The notes under the pieces are model-generated. The model saw only the letters and a program-made list of their open reading frames with translations. It searched no databases and was not told where the DNA came from. A DNA stretch of 64,000 nucleotides from Lutibacter sp. (GTDB lineage: Bacteria; Bacteroidota; Bacteroidia; Flavobacteriales; Flavobacteriaceae). A program made the position numbers and the translations under genes. Location of the stretch: contig NZ_JAEINV010000003.1 in NCBI RefSeq assembly GCF_016342705.1, positions 124,001 through 188,000 on the forward strand. The letters run 5' to 3'. Shown in pieces: positions 26,409-35,014 of this stretch (positions within the stretch are counted from its first letter, which is position 1; each line of letters opens with the position of its first letter).

Positions 26409-26436
26409 AAAGACGCATTTTGAATAAAAAAAGACG
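26409..26436 (-). promoter_or_regulatory. Direct repeat operator (AAAGACG x2, 21-bp period)
   Basis: AAAGACG occurs at 26409-26415 and 26430-26436, so the repeats are 21 bp apart, two helical turns, as for AraC-family half-sites. They lie just upstream of, and partly over, the -33 region of the receptor promoter. Confidence 0.55.
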
Positions 26437-27409
26437 TGATTATAAAAATTGTGAAATACTGCATGTAGATCAATCGGATGACGAAGTTTTTCAAACCTTG
26501 GCCATTGAAATGGAAAGAAAAAATAATTCCTTTTTTCAATTTAAGAAGCAAGTTGTACAACCTAAATATGGTAATGGTTGTATTTCTAGTTTTATTTTTG
26601 ATGAGGTTAGACTTATTATTTGTAGGTTTAAATTAACTAAAGATTTAGTAATTCATTATAACAATGATGATGATTTTATTCAATTAACATATGTAGTAGA
26701 AGGTGAAAAAATAATTTCCTCATCTAATTTTAAAAATGATATTTTATTAGAAAGTCAAGATTCTTATATAGCAAATACTCATAATTTTAAAGGAACCATA
26801 AGAATTTGTGGTGCAAAAACTTATAAAGAAATAAGAATAAAATTACCGAGTACCTTTTTACTTAAGCACGGAATTACAAATCAATTAAATTTTAAAAAAA
26901 TAGTTGAAACAAATAGGGCTCAACCAATTTCAAATGATTTATTTAATATACTATTAAATTTTGAATCATCCCGTTTAAATGGCATTTCTAAAAAAATATT
27001 TATGGAAGCAAAAGTGCTTGAGTTGTTAGCAATTCAAATGGAAAATTATAACATAATGAGTTTTAATAAATATAGAATATGTATGGGAAGTATTAAAAAA
27101 GTATATGCCGTTGAACGTTTAATAAAAGAAAATTTAGCAAAAAATTATTTAGTTAAAAATCTTTCAAATGAAGTTGGTTTAAATGAAAATGTTTTAAAAA
27201 TAGAATTTAAAAGAATTTATGGTGCAACTATGAGTGAATATTCAAAGAAATTAAAAATGGAAAAAGCTGAAGTGCTATTATTAAACACCCAACTCTCTGT
27301 TTATGAAATTTCAGATGCAATTGGATATAAAAATGCCACACATTTTAGTGCAGCATTTAAAAAATATTTTGGAGAAACGCCAATGCAATTCCGAAATAAA
27401 CTAGAATGA
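26420..27409 (+). CDS. AraC family transcriptional regulator (siderophore-uptake type)
   Basis: A 329-residue regulator. The C-terminal third (about 230-329) holds two helix-turn-helix units, with LVKNLSNEVGLNENVLKIEF and YEISDAIGYKNATHFSAAFK, then GETPMQFRNK, as in PchR-type regulators that sense ferric siderophores. The N-terminal part (about 30-200) would be the ligand domain. The frame starts with TTG at 26420; the next ATG is codon 31 (26510). One half of the direct repeat lies inside the first codons, so the true start could be later. It is divergent from the receptor gene and overlaps kdsA by 9 bases at its 3' end. Confidence 0.85.
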   Translation: MNKKRRDYKNCEILHVDQSDDEVFQTLAIEMERKNNSFFQFKKQVVQPKYGNGCISSFIFDEVRLIICRFKLTKDLVIHYNNDDDFIQLTYVVEGEKIISSSNFKNDILLESQDSYIANTHNFKGTIRICGAKTYKEIRIKLPSTFLLKHGITNQLNFKKIVETNRAQPISNDLFNILLNFESSRLNGISKKIFMEAKVLELLAIQMENYNIMSFNKYRICMGSIKKVYAVERLIKENLAKNYLVKNLSNEVGLNENVLKIEFKRIYGATMSEYSKKLKMEKAEVLLLNTQLSVYEISDAIGYKNATHFSAAFKKYFGETPMQFRNKLE

Positions 27410-28219
27410 ATTAATAGTTTTTCTAATAGCTACCAAGCGAGTCATTAAATTTTCTAAATATTTTAAATCTAACATATTAGCCCCATCACTTTTGGCATTT
27501 GCAGGGTCAAAATGTGTTTCAATAAAAATTCCATCAGCGCCTGTTGCAATTCCAGCTCTGGCAATTGTTTCAATCATATCTGGTCTTCCGCCAGTTACAC
27601 CACTTGTTTGGTTTGGCTGTTGTAGAGAATGGGTTACATCTAAAATTACGGGTGCAAATTGTTGCATTTCAGGAATCCCTCTAAAGTCAACAATCATATC
27701 TTGGTAGCCAAACATTGTTCCTCTATCTGTAATCCAAACTTTTTCGTTATTACAATCTTTCACTTTTTGTACGGCGTGTTTCATTGCTCCCGGACTCATA
27801 AATTGTCCTTTTTTTAAATTCACTACTTTTCCAGTATTTGCAGCAGCAACCACTAAATCAGTTTGACGAACTAAAAAAGCAGGTATTTGTAAAACATCAA
27901 CATAGGCAGCAGCCATTGCTGCATCTTCATTTGTATGGATATCTGTAACGGTAGGAATGTCAAAAGTTTCAGATACTTTTCTTAATATTTTTAATGCTTT
28001 TTCATCTCCAATTCCCGAAAAACTATCAATTCTACTTCGGTTTGCTTTTTTAAAACTGCCTTTAAAAACAAATGGGATTTCTAATTTATCAGTTACTTTT
28101 AAAATATGTTCAGCAATTCTTAAAGCCATTTCTTCACCTTCAATAGCGCAAGGACCAGCTAATAGAAAGAAATTATTAGAATCTGTATGTTTTATTTTCG
28201 GAATTAGATTTAAATTCAT
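27401..28219 (-). CDS. kdsA: 3-deoxy-8-phosphooctulonate (KDO-8-phosphate) synthase
   Basis: A 272-residue aldolase-fold enzyme that joins phosphoenolpyruvate and arabinose 5-phosphate for the KDO of lipopolysaccharide. Motifs: FLLAGPCAIEGE (about 19), FKGSFKKANRSR (about 53), VTDIHTNEDAA (about 92), RQTDLVVAAANTGK (about 117), KGQFMSPGAMKHAV (about 136) and DVTHSLQQPN (about 194). The Cys in AGPC is where metal-dependent KdsA enzymes keep a metal-ligand Cys, so this is probably the metal-dependent type. It confirms a Gram-negative envelope. It is convergent with the AraC gene and unrelated to the next gene upstream. Confidence 0.96.
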   Translation of the reverse strand: MNLNLIPKIKHTDSNNFFLLAGPCAIEGEEMALRIAEHILKVTDKLEIPFVFKGSFKKANRSRIDSFSGIGDEKALKILRKVSETFDIPTVTDIHTNEDAAMAAAYVDVLQIPAFLVRQTDLVVAAANTGKVVNLKKGQFMSPGAMKHAVQKVKDCNNEKVWITDRGTMFGYQDMIVDFRGIPEMQQFAPVILDVTHSLQQPNQTSGVTGGRPDMIETIARAGIATGADGIFIETHFDPANAKSDGANMLDLKYLENLMTRLVAIRKTINSF

Positions 28220-28282
28220 TTTAAATAATTTTTATGCAAAGGTACATTATTGAGTTGAAAGTTTAAAAATCTAACATTGAAT

Positions 28283-31200
28283 TCAGTAAATTAAATTAGC
28301 TATTTTAATTCTAACACCTTCACTATGACTGCTAAATTCTGGCGCATACATACTTTGAATTGTAGTAATTCCGTTACTAAAATTACCTGCATTATTTACG
28401 CGTAAATCATATTCAAAAACGTACACCCCTTTTGGTAAATAGTCAAAAAAGAAATTGGTTGCTGCGTCTTTAGTACTTTCATAATACCCTAAATTGTCTT
28501 GGTATTTATAACTAGACAGCACATTTATAGGTTCTAATCCGCTGGCGCGCATATCTTTCATATGCACAAATTCCATTGGTCTATCTACTTTTAATTCTAT
28601 TCTAACCGTAATTAAATCGCCCACTTTTAATACAGAGGTTTCTTTAATTTCTGTTAGTTTTTTACCAGTATCGGAATTGGTTTTTAAGAATAATTTTTTA
28701 CTTAATTTTAAAGGAGTTTCAGCTGAGGTAATTTTATCTAAATCTTCAAAATATTGCCAATATAAACTTCCCCAGGCAATACCTTTATCCTTTTTAGCAA
28801 TGGTAACTGTTCCCATTTCTGGTTTAATTTCATTTGCATTCCACGAAGTTTTATAATACCCTGTACCAGCTTCAATTTTTACATTTTCTAATTTAGAAGG
28901 CTCTATTTTTTTGTTTCCAATAGTTACGTCAACAGTTTCATTTACGGCCAACCAATCACTTCCTTGTAATAATAAAGCGTAAACAGCTTCTGTAGTTTGT
29001 TTGGTAGTTTTCCAACTATTGGTTTGTTTATTTTTTAACAACCAAATTTTTAATTCATCAACAGTTGCAGTATCATTTTCTATTTCAGAAAAAACTTCAA
29101 TTAACAATGCCTGAGTTTCAATAGGTGCTTGGTACCAATACCAACTTGCAGTATTTTCTTTCCAATACATTCCTAATTCTTCACTAATGATGCTGTTTTC
29201 TTTTAACGATTTTAAAATAGCAGCAGTTAAAACTTTGTTTCCATTTCTGTGTTGAATTAAAGTAATTAATCCTTTAGAATATAAGTTAAAATCTTTCCAA
29301 AAGGTAGCCGATTGGTTGGTATAATAATCTATGGCCGTTTGTAGATTTTTATCAATTTTTATAGTTGTATAAAAACTACGCATATATAAATATTGCAATT
29401 GAATATGCCCTAAATGGTTTTTAGCCAAATATGTAGCTTCATCTTTTACACCTTGTTGTTTGGTTTTTGCTTTTTCTCTAATTTTTTTAGCTTCAATAAG
29501 TAATTTGTTATAGTCATCTTCAATATCATCATCTAAAAACTGAACAGCTTTTTTGATTATTTTTTGAATTTTATCTGAATCAGAATTCAAATCAACTTGT
29601 AATTGTTGTAAATGTCCAAAACCAGTTGCAATGTGTTGTGTAATATATCGGTTTGGATAGTTACTTCCTTTAAACCAAGGAAATCCACCGTTGCCAAATT
29701 GCATTTCTTCTAATTTTTTAATAGCTGTTTCTTTTTCGTTATTCAATTTATTTAAATCGAATAATAAGGCAATTCGTTTTTTTTGTTCGGTTTCACTTTG
29801 TGCATCGCGTAGCCAAGGTGTTTCCTGAATAATGATAGATTTTAACTCCTCATTTTTTTCTAAGTTTGAAACTAAAGCATCACTTGTTTGCCATTGATTA
29901 AATACTTCCTGAATACGGGGATTAGATTTTAAAATATGACTAGCCAAGGTATTTGAGTAATATCTAGAGAAAGTTTGCTCTGCACATTCATACGGATATT
30001 CCATTAAATACGGTAAACTTTGCACAGCATACCAAGCCGGATTTGACGTAATTTCTAGCGTTAATTTATGATTGCGGAGTGTAGTGGAGGTATTATTTTT
30101 TAATTTATTTAAACTAAATGTTTTAGTTTGATTGCTTCTAACCCACATTGGTAAAGTTTCTGTCACCAAAATTCTGTTAGATAAAACAGGCAAAGCATTT
30201 TGTTCGCCATCGCTAAAATCTCCTGCTTTTGCCACAATTTTATATTGAATTGCTTGTATTCCGTTAGGGATATTTAATTTCCAACTCAAGTTTGTATTTC
30301 CTTTTTCATCAACAGTGAAATTTTGTGTTGTTGAACTGTTTTCAATTAGATGGTTAATCTCTTTACCAGAAATAGCATCGGTTAAAATTAATTGCGCAAA
30401 TCCGTTTAGTTTTTTATCGGAAAGATTCGCAATTTTACTTGAAAAAATAATTTCATCACCTTCACGTAAAAATCGAGGTGGATTTGGAATCACCATCAAC
30501 TCTTTTTGTGTTACAGTTGTTAATGTTTTTATTGCAGAAGTAGCTTCTTTTGTATGAGCTAATAATTGCAATTTCCAACGGGTTAAAGCTTCAGGAATAG
30601 TAAAGTTAAAACTAATAGATCCATCTTTATCAGTGGTTAAATGCGGATAGAAAAAGGCGGTTTCTTTAAAATCTTTTCTAGTTTGAACTTTTAATAATTC
30701 ATTTTCAATTTTTGAAGAACCATTTTTTGTAGTGATAATAATTACGCCATTTACAGCTTTTGCGCCATATAAAGCTGTTGCAGCGGCATCTTTTAAAACT
30801 TCTACAGTAGTAATTTCATTAGGATTTAAATTTGGGTTTTCTTCGTAAATAACGCCATCAATAATATAGATTGGTTGTGCTTTTGAATCTAACGAAGCAA
30901 CACCTCTAATTTGAACACCAGCAACAACGCCTTCTAAATCCATTGAAACATCTTCTTCCATTTCAACAACTGAACCTGTTACTGATTTTCTTTTAACAGA
31001 ACCATAACCAGTCACTACAACTTCGTCTAAACTTTCTCCACTTTCTGAGAGATATACAGAAATTATGTTGTTTTTATCAATTGTAACTACAGAAGTATTC
31101 ATACCAATAAAACTGAATGTTATTTTATCTCCTTTGGTTGCTTTTATAGTGTAATTTCCATCAAAATCACTTACAACACCGTTGGTTGTTCCTTTTACTA

Positions 31201-34200
31201 TAATTGAAACTCCAGGTAATGGTAAACCATCAGAAGCATAAACGGTTCCATAAATAAAACCTTTTGGTTTTGTAGCATCGTACGAATTTTTAACGGTTAC
31301 TGCTCTAACACTATTTAAATATTGTTGTTTTACCCAAAAATTATTATTGAAACTAAAACCAAACCAATTTAACGCATCATAGCTTTGAGTTGGAAAATAT
31401 GAATACCTGAAAGTTTCATTTTTAACCACAAATTGCAATGTTTTAAAACTGTTATTTGCGTTGCTATTTGAATACGAATAATAGGTTGGGTAACTAATTG
31501 GATTGAAATTCCAATGATGTGTTTTAAACTCATCTAAAGAAGCATCATACATAGATGCTAAAACTTCTGAAGTTATTTTTTCTGATTGAGAGCCAGTAAT
31601 TTTAAAACTCCAAGTTTGTTCACTTCCAGGTTGTAATTTATCTCTAAAAGTAAGTGTTTCAATTTGAAGCTTCTTTTGTGGATAAGGAACCGAAATTAAC
31701 GCTGTACCATTTTGAAAACTATTATAATTAACAAAATGATATTTAATGGCAAAACCACCTAAGTCATTCTCACTTACTGGAATTTTTATAGTTTTAGTTT
31801 CATTATTTAAATGTATATAATGTGAAGCGACGACTGCATAATTTTTTTCTACAAAAAGCATTACAGTCATATCTAGTGATGCTGATCCAACAGAAAGGTT
31901 TACAAATTCATTTGGTTTGTAGTTATCTTTATCCGTTGAAATTATAAACAATTTATTATCTGCAATTACTTTTTCATTTTCTCCAAACAACTCAAAAGTT
32001 TGTTTGTCTTTTACAGCTTGATTAAATTCATCGTTACATTCTAGTATAACTTTGTAATTCCCTGATAGCCATTTTTTTAAGTTCCCTAGCTCCATTTTTT
32101 TAGAAGTTTCAGTATTGAATTCTTTTTCAAAAACTAACGTGCTTAATTCCCAATTTTCAATACCATTCTCTTCACTAGAAAAGGGATCGTGAGGGAATAA
32201 TTTTTCAAATTCATCTCTAGAAAAACCTTCATAATCTGGAGCTTCCCAAGGTCTAATTCTTAGCGGATTTTTAGGTGATTTTAACTTATAAATTTTGATA
32301 GTTCCTTTGGTAGGAATAAACTCATTATTTAAATTATTTGTAGTAATAGTTAGTGAATTCTCTTTGCTGTTTTTATCAATTTTTGAAGGAATTGCAACAG
32401 ATGCTTCCAATGCATGATAACCAACTTTTACAATAGTTTCAGTGCTTCTGGTTTCTCCATTTATATCGGTAACATCGGCATAAACGGTGTAGTTAAATGT
32501 TGGTAAACTTTCTTCTGAAACTTTTAAATCTGGTAGTGCTTTAAAAGTTATTTTGTAACTACCATCGTTATCTGTAGAAGTTTCTCCATTGGTAATCTCT
32601 AATGCTTCAGATTGGTAATTATTTGACATTCTCCAATTATACCAACGTGGAAAATTGGCGGTTCGTTTTACACGATAAATAACTTTGGCGTTGCTTATTT
32701 TGCTTCCTGCAAAAGCAATAGCTTCACCGTTAATTACAACACTATCGTTTAGTTTGTAGGTTTCTTTTATTGGTTTAAATGTGGTTTCAAATTTTGGACG
32801 TTTATATTCTTCAACGGAAATAGATTTGCTTGTATAATTATAATTTACAGTATTGAAATCTGTTCCGTTTTGCTGATTACTTCTATTTAAAACAATAGTA
32901 TATTCACCAGTTAAACCGTTAGTTGGTAAGATAAATTCACCTGAAATGGAACCAAATTCATTTAATTTTAAATCGTGTTTTTTAACGAGTTCACCGTTTG
33001 GATTTTTTAACGAGATTTCAATAAATTCGTTGGTGTGAACTTCCGTTTTTTCATTAAAGGTTTTTAATGAAATTCCTTTAAAATATACAGTTTGCCCTGG
33101 TCTGTAAATACTTCTGTCTGTAAAAATAAATGAATTTATACGTGGCTTTTCATCTTTGTTTTTTGTATCTCTATAGCGGTTTTCGTACATGTAAAAATCT
33201 CCAAAAGTAGCATGGTCTTTGTTAGTTTTTACAGTGGCAATTATATTTCTATAGGTGTTGTTGGGGGTGTAATTAAATTCTCCATTATTATTGGTTACAA
33301 AATTTTTATTTATAGATTTATTGTATCTGCTAGTGTTATAATTTTTTAAATTTACTTGAGCATTTTCAATTGGTTTTCCTGTATTTCTATCTACAACTTG
33401 GTATACGTATTTGGAAGTTTGTCTGTTTTCAATCAATGCTAAATTAGTAGCTTGTATAAATGTATGTGTAAAAATTGGATTTTCATATGTTAGTTTATCT
33501 GCTACAGTTGCCACAATTAAATAGGTTGCTTGGGTTAATTTTGGTAATAAAACTTCAGTGGCATGTTGTTGAAAATCGTTTTCACTTTTTAATTCAGCTT
33601 CCCATTTTATGGTTGGTTTTAAGTTATTTATAAATGTTGTTTTTAAAGAATCTTTATAAATACTGTTGAATTTAGTTTGTTGGGTTTTAGTTATTTCAAA
33701 AGCGGTAAAATATACTTGTTCTAAATTTTTATAGGTAACTAATAATCGTGCATTTGTAGTTATTGGAACATAATTTTCCGTTTGGATGGAAATGTATTTT
33801 GAAAGAATTTCATTTTTTAATAGTTCACATTTTTTTGCACCTGTTGAAGTTGGGTAATTATGAATGGCAGTATTGCAAATTTCTAATGCTTCCTTTAGTT
33901 TAAACTGATTTGTGGTGGCTGTTTTTGGCTGATATAATTTACCTTGATCGTTTAATAATTTAGCCATTTCAAAGTCTATTTCTGATGAAGCTTCGTGATT
34001 TTTGAATTCTTTTTTAAATGTTTGAAGTGCTTTAAGGTATAATTCTTCTTTAGTATTTAAAACAGTATTTGTTTTAACAAAATTTAAACGTTCAAGAGTT
34101 ACATTTATTAAAGCAGTTGGATTGGTGTCTTTTAAATGAAATAACGTTAAGTTTTTATAAATTTTTAACGCTTGTAAATGATTAGAAATACTGTCTTTTG

Positions 34201-34912
34201 ATTGTATTGTTTGGGATGTAAATTCTGAATTGTTCCCTAAAAGATGTTCATTATCTAATTCAAATTTATAGGAAGGTCGAATTATATTTTGTTCTTCATT
34301 TTGGAAAAAATCAATGGCTCTATGTGCTAAAAAGTCGTATAAAGTTGGGCGAAATACTTTAGAATCTTTGGTGGTGTCAATAATTTCATCAAATTTATCT
34401 AATGCAGTTAATTGCGCTTCTAAACTATTTGACAGTGAATTGTTATAATGATTTTGAACTTCACTAAAAATGGTTTTTAAATCCCAAGTCCTAAAATCTG
34501 AGGTATCTATTTTTTCTTCGGTTTCGGTTCTATTGTAGAATTTCCATCTGTTTTGTTGAAAATATTGCCAATATACATCGGCTAAAACACTTTCTAAAAT
34601 GTTTTTTGTTGGAAAAGGACTTTCTGAAATTTCTTGCTTTAAATTTTTAATTATTGAAAGTTGCGCATCTTCTTCAAGGGTTAACGCAAATTTAGATTTG
34701 TATAATAACGATTTAATTATTTGAGAAGCATTATGATCCTTTTTTGCTTTAGTGTAAATGTTTTCAACAACTTTTAATGCCGATTTTGGCAGGTTTTCCA
34801 ATTCAAATTTTTGAACTTCATTCCAAAGTTCTTGGAAATTTTGAGTGTTGTTTTGTGAATTTGCTACGGTTGAAAATAATACGATAATAATTGGAAGAAT
34901 AGCTTTTTTCAT
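28283..34912 (-). CDS. Alpha-2-macroglobulin family protein with embedded SusC-type plug
   Basis: A 2209-residue exported protein (signal peptide ending TVANSQ; no lipobox). Domains in order: helical N-terminal region (about 25-370); macroglobulin domains, with the MG2 motif TDRSIYRPGQTVYFKG at about 600; a carboxypeptidase-regulatory-like insert (about 1215-1285, DGLPLPGVSIIVKGTTNG); a RagA/SusC-type TonB plug (about 1290-1400, DEVVVTGYG, YIIDGVIYEENP, VLKDAAATALYGAKA); the A2M domain; the thioester motif CAEQ (Cys about 1643); and a thioester helical domain with GGFPWFKG. Family role: trapping of attacking proteases in the periplasm. The plug without a barrel is unusual, and the frame is continuous through it. 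No penicillin-binding protein 1C gene is adjacent. Confidence 0.9.
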   Translation of the reverse strand: MKKAILPIIIVLFSTVANSQNNTQNFQELWNEVQKFELENLPKSALKVVENIYTKAKKDHNASQIIKSLLYKSKFALTLEEDAQLSIIKNLKQEISESPFPTKNILESVLADVYWQYFQQNRWKFYNRTETEEKIDTSDFRTWDLKTIFSEVQNHYNNSLSNSLEAQLTALDKFDEIIDTTKDSKVFRPTLYDFLAHRAIDFFQNEEQNIIRPSYKFELDNEHLLGNNSEFTSQTIQSKDSISNHLQALKIYKNLTLFHLKDTNPTALINVTLERLNFVKTNTVLNTKEELYLKALQTFKKEFKNHEASSEIDFEMAKLLNDQGKLYQPKTATTNQFKLKEALEICNTAIHNYPTSTGAKKCELLKNEILSKYISIQTENYVPITTNARLLVTYKNLEQVYFTAFEITKTQQTKFNSIYKDSLKTTFINNLKPTIKWEAELKSENDFQQHATEVLLPKLTQATYLIVATVADKLTYENPIFTHTFIQATNLALIENRQTSKYVYQVVDRNTGKPIENAQVNLKNYNTSRYNKSINKNFVTNNNGEFNYTPNNTYRNIIATVKTNKDHATFGDFYMYENRYRDTKNKDEKPRINSFIFTDRSIYRPGQTVYFKGISLKTFNEKTEVHTNEFIEISLKNPNGELVKKHDLKLNEFGSISGEFILPTNGLTGEYTIVLNRSNQQNGTDFNTVNYNYTSKSISVEEYKRPKFETTFKPIKETYKLNDSVVINGEAIAFAGSKISNAKVIYRVKRTANFPRWYNWRMSNNYQSEALEITNGETSTDNDGSYKITFKALPDLKVSEESLPTFNYTVYADVTDINGETRSTETIVKVGYHALEASVAIPSKIDKNSKENSLTITTNNLNNEFIPTKGTIKIYKLKSPKNPLRIRPWEAPDYEGFSRDEFEKLFPHDPFSSEENGIENWELSTLVFEKEFNTETSKKMELGNLKKWLSGNYKVILECNDEFNQAVKDKQTFELFGENEKVIADNKLFIISTDKDNYKPNEFVNLSVGSASLDMTVMLFVEKNYAVVASHYIHLNNETKTIKIPVSENDLGGFAIKYHFVNYNSFQNGTALISVPYPQKKLQIETLTFRDKLQPGSEQTWSFKITGSQSEKITSEVLASMYDASLDEFKTHHWNFNPISYPTYYSYSNSNANNSFKTLQFVVKNETFRYSYFPTQSYDALNWFGFSFNNNFWVKQQYLNSVRAVTVKNSYDATKPKGFIYGTVYASDGLPLPGVSIIVKGTTNGVVSDFDGNYTIKATKGDKITFSFIGMNTSVVTIDKNNIISVYLSESGESLDEVVVTGYGSVKRKSVTGSVVEMEEDVSMDLEGVVAGVQIRGVASLDSKAQPIYIIDGVIYEENPNLNPNEITTVEVLKDAAATALYGAKAVNGVIIITTKNGSSKIENELLKVQTRKDFKETAFFYPHLTTDKDGSISFNFTIPEALTRWKLQLLAHTKEATSAIKTLTTVTQKELMVIPNPPRFLREGDEIIFSSKIANLSDKKLNGFAQLILTDAISGKEINHLIENSSTTQNFTVDEKGNTNLSWKLNIPNGIQAIQYKIVAKAGDFSDGEQNALPVLSNRILVTETLPMWVRSNQTKTFSLNKLKNNTSTTLRNHKLTLEITSNPAWYAVQSLPYLMEYPYECAEQTFSRYYSNTLASHILKSNPRIQEVFNQWQTSDALVSNLEKNEELKSIIIQETPWLRDAQSETEQKKRIALLFDLNKLNNEKETAIKKLEEMQFGNGGFPWFKGSNYPNRYITQHIATGFGHLQQLQVDLNSDSDKIQKIIKKAVQFLDDDIEDDYNKLLIEAKKIREKAKTKQQGVKDEATYLAKNHLGHIQLQYLYMRSFYTTIKIDKNLQTAIDYYTNQSATFWKDFNLYSKGLITLIQHRNGNKVLTAAILKSLKENSIISEELGMYWKENTASWYWYQAPIETQALLIEVFSEIENDTATVDELKIWLLKNKQTNSWKTTKQTTEAVYALLLQGSDWLAVNETVDVTIGNKKIEPSKLENVKIEAGTGYYKTSWNANEIKPEMGTVTIAKKDKGIAWGSLYWQYFEDLDKITSAETPLKLSKKLFLKTNSDTGKKLTEIKETSVLKVGDLITVRIELKVDRPMEFVHMKDMRASGLEPINVLSSYKYQDNLGYYESTKDAATNFFFDYLPKGVYVFEYDLRVNNAGNFSNGITTIQSMYAPEFSSHSEGVRIKIANLIY

Positions 34913-34983
34913 AATGCGTTATTTATTAAAGTAAAGTTAGCAAAAGTGATGCCTAAAATTGCAATTATAAATAATTGAATAAA

Positions 34984-35007
34984 AAAAACCGCTAATTAGC
35001 GGTTTTT
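34984..35007 (-). terminator. Intrinsic terminator of the T9SS type B operon
   Basis: AAAAACCGCT (34984-34993) and AGCGGTTTTT (34998-35007) form a perfect 10-bp stem with loop AATT. On the minus strand it is followed by a run of T, eight bases after the OmpA-family stop codon at 35015. Confidence 0.9.
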
Positions 35008-35014
35008 AAATTTT

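Noticed and set aside
28283-34912. Frameshift or gene fusion artefact in the alpha-2-macroglobulin gene
   Set aside because: The frame is open without breaks through the plug into the thioester domain and composition does not change, so I treat it as a real domain insertion.
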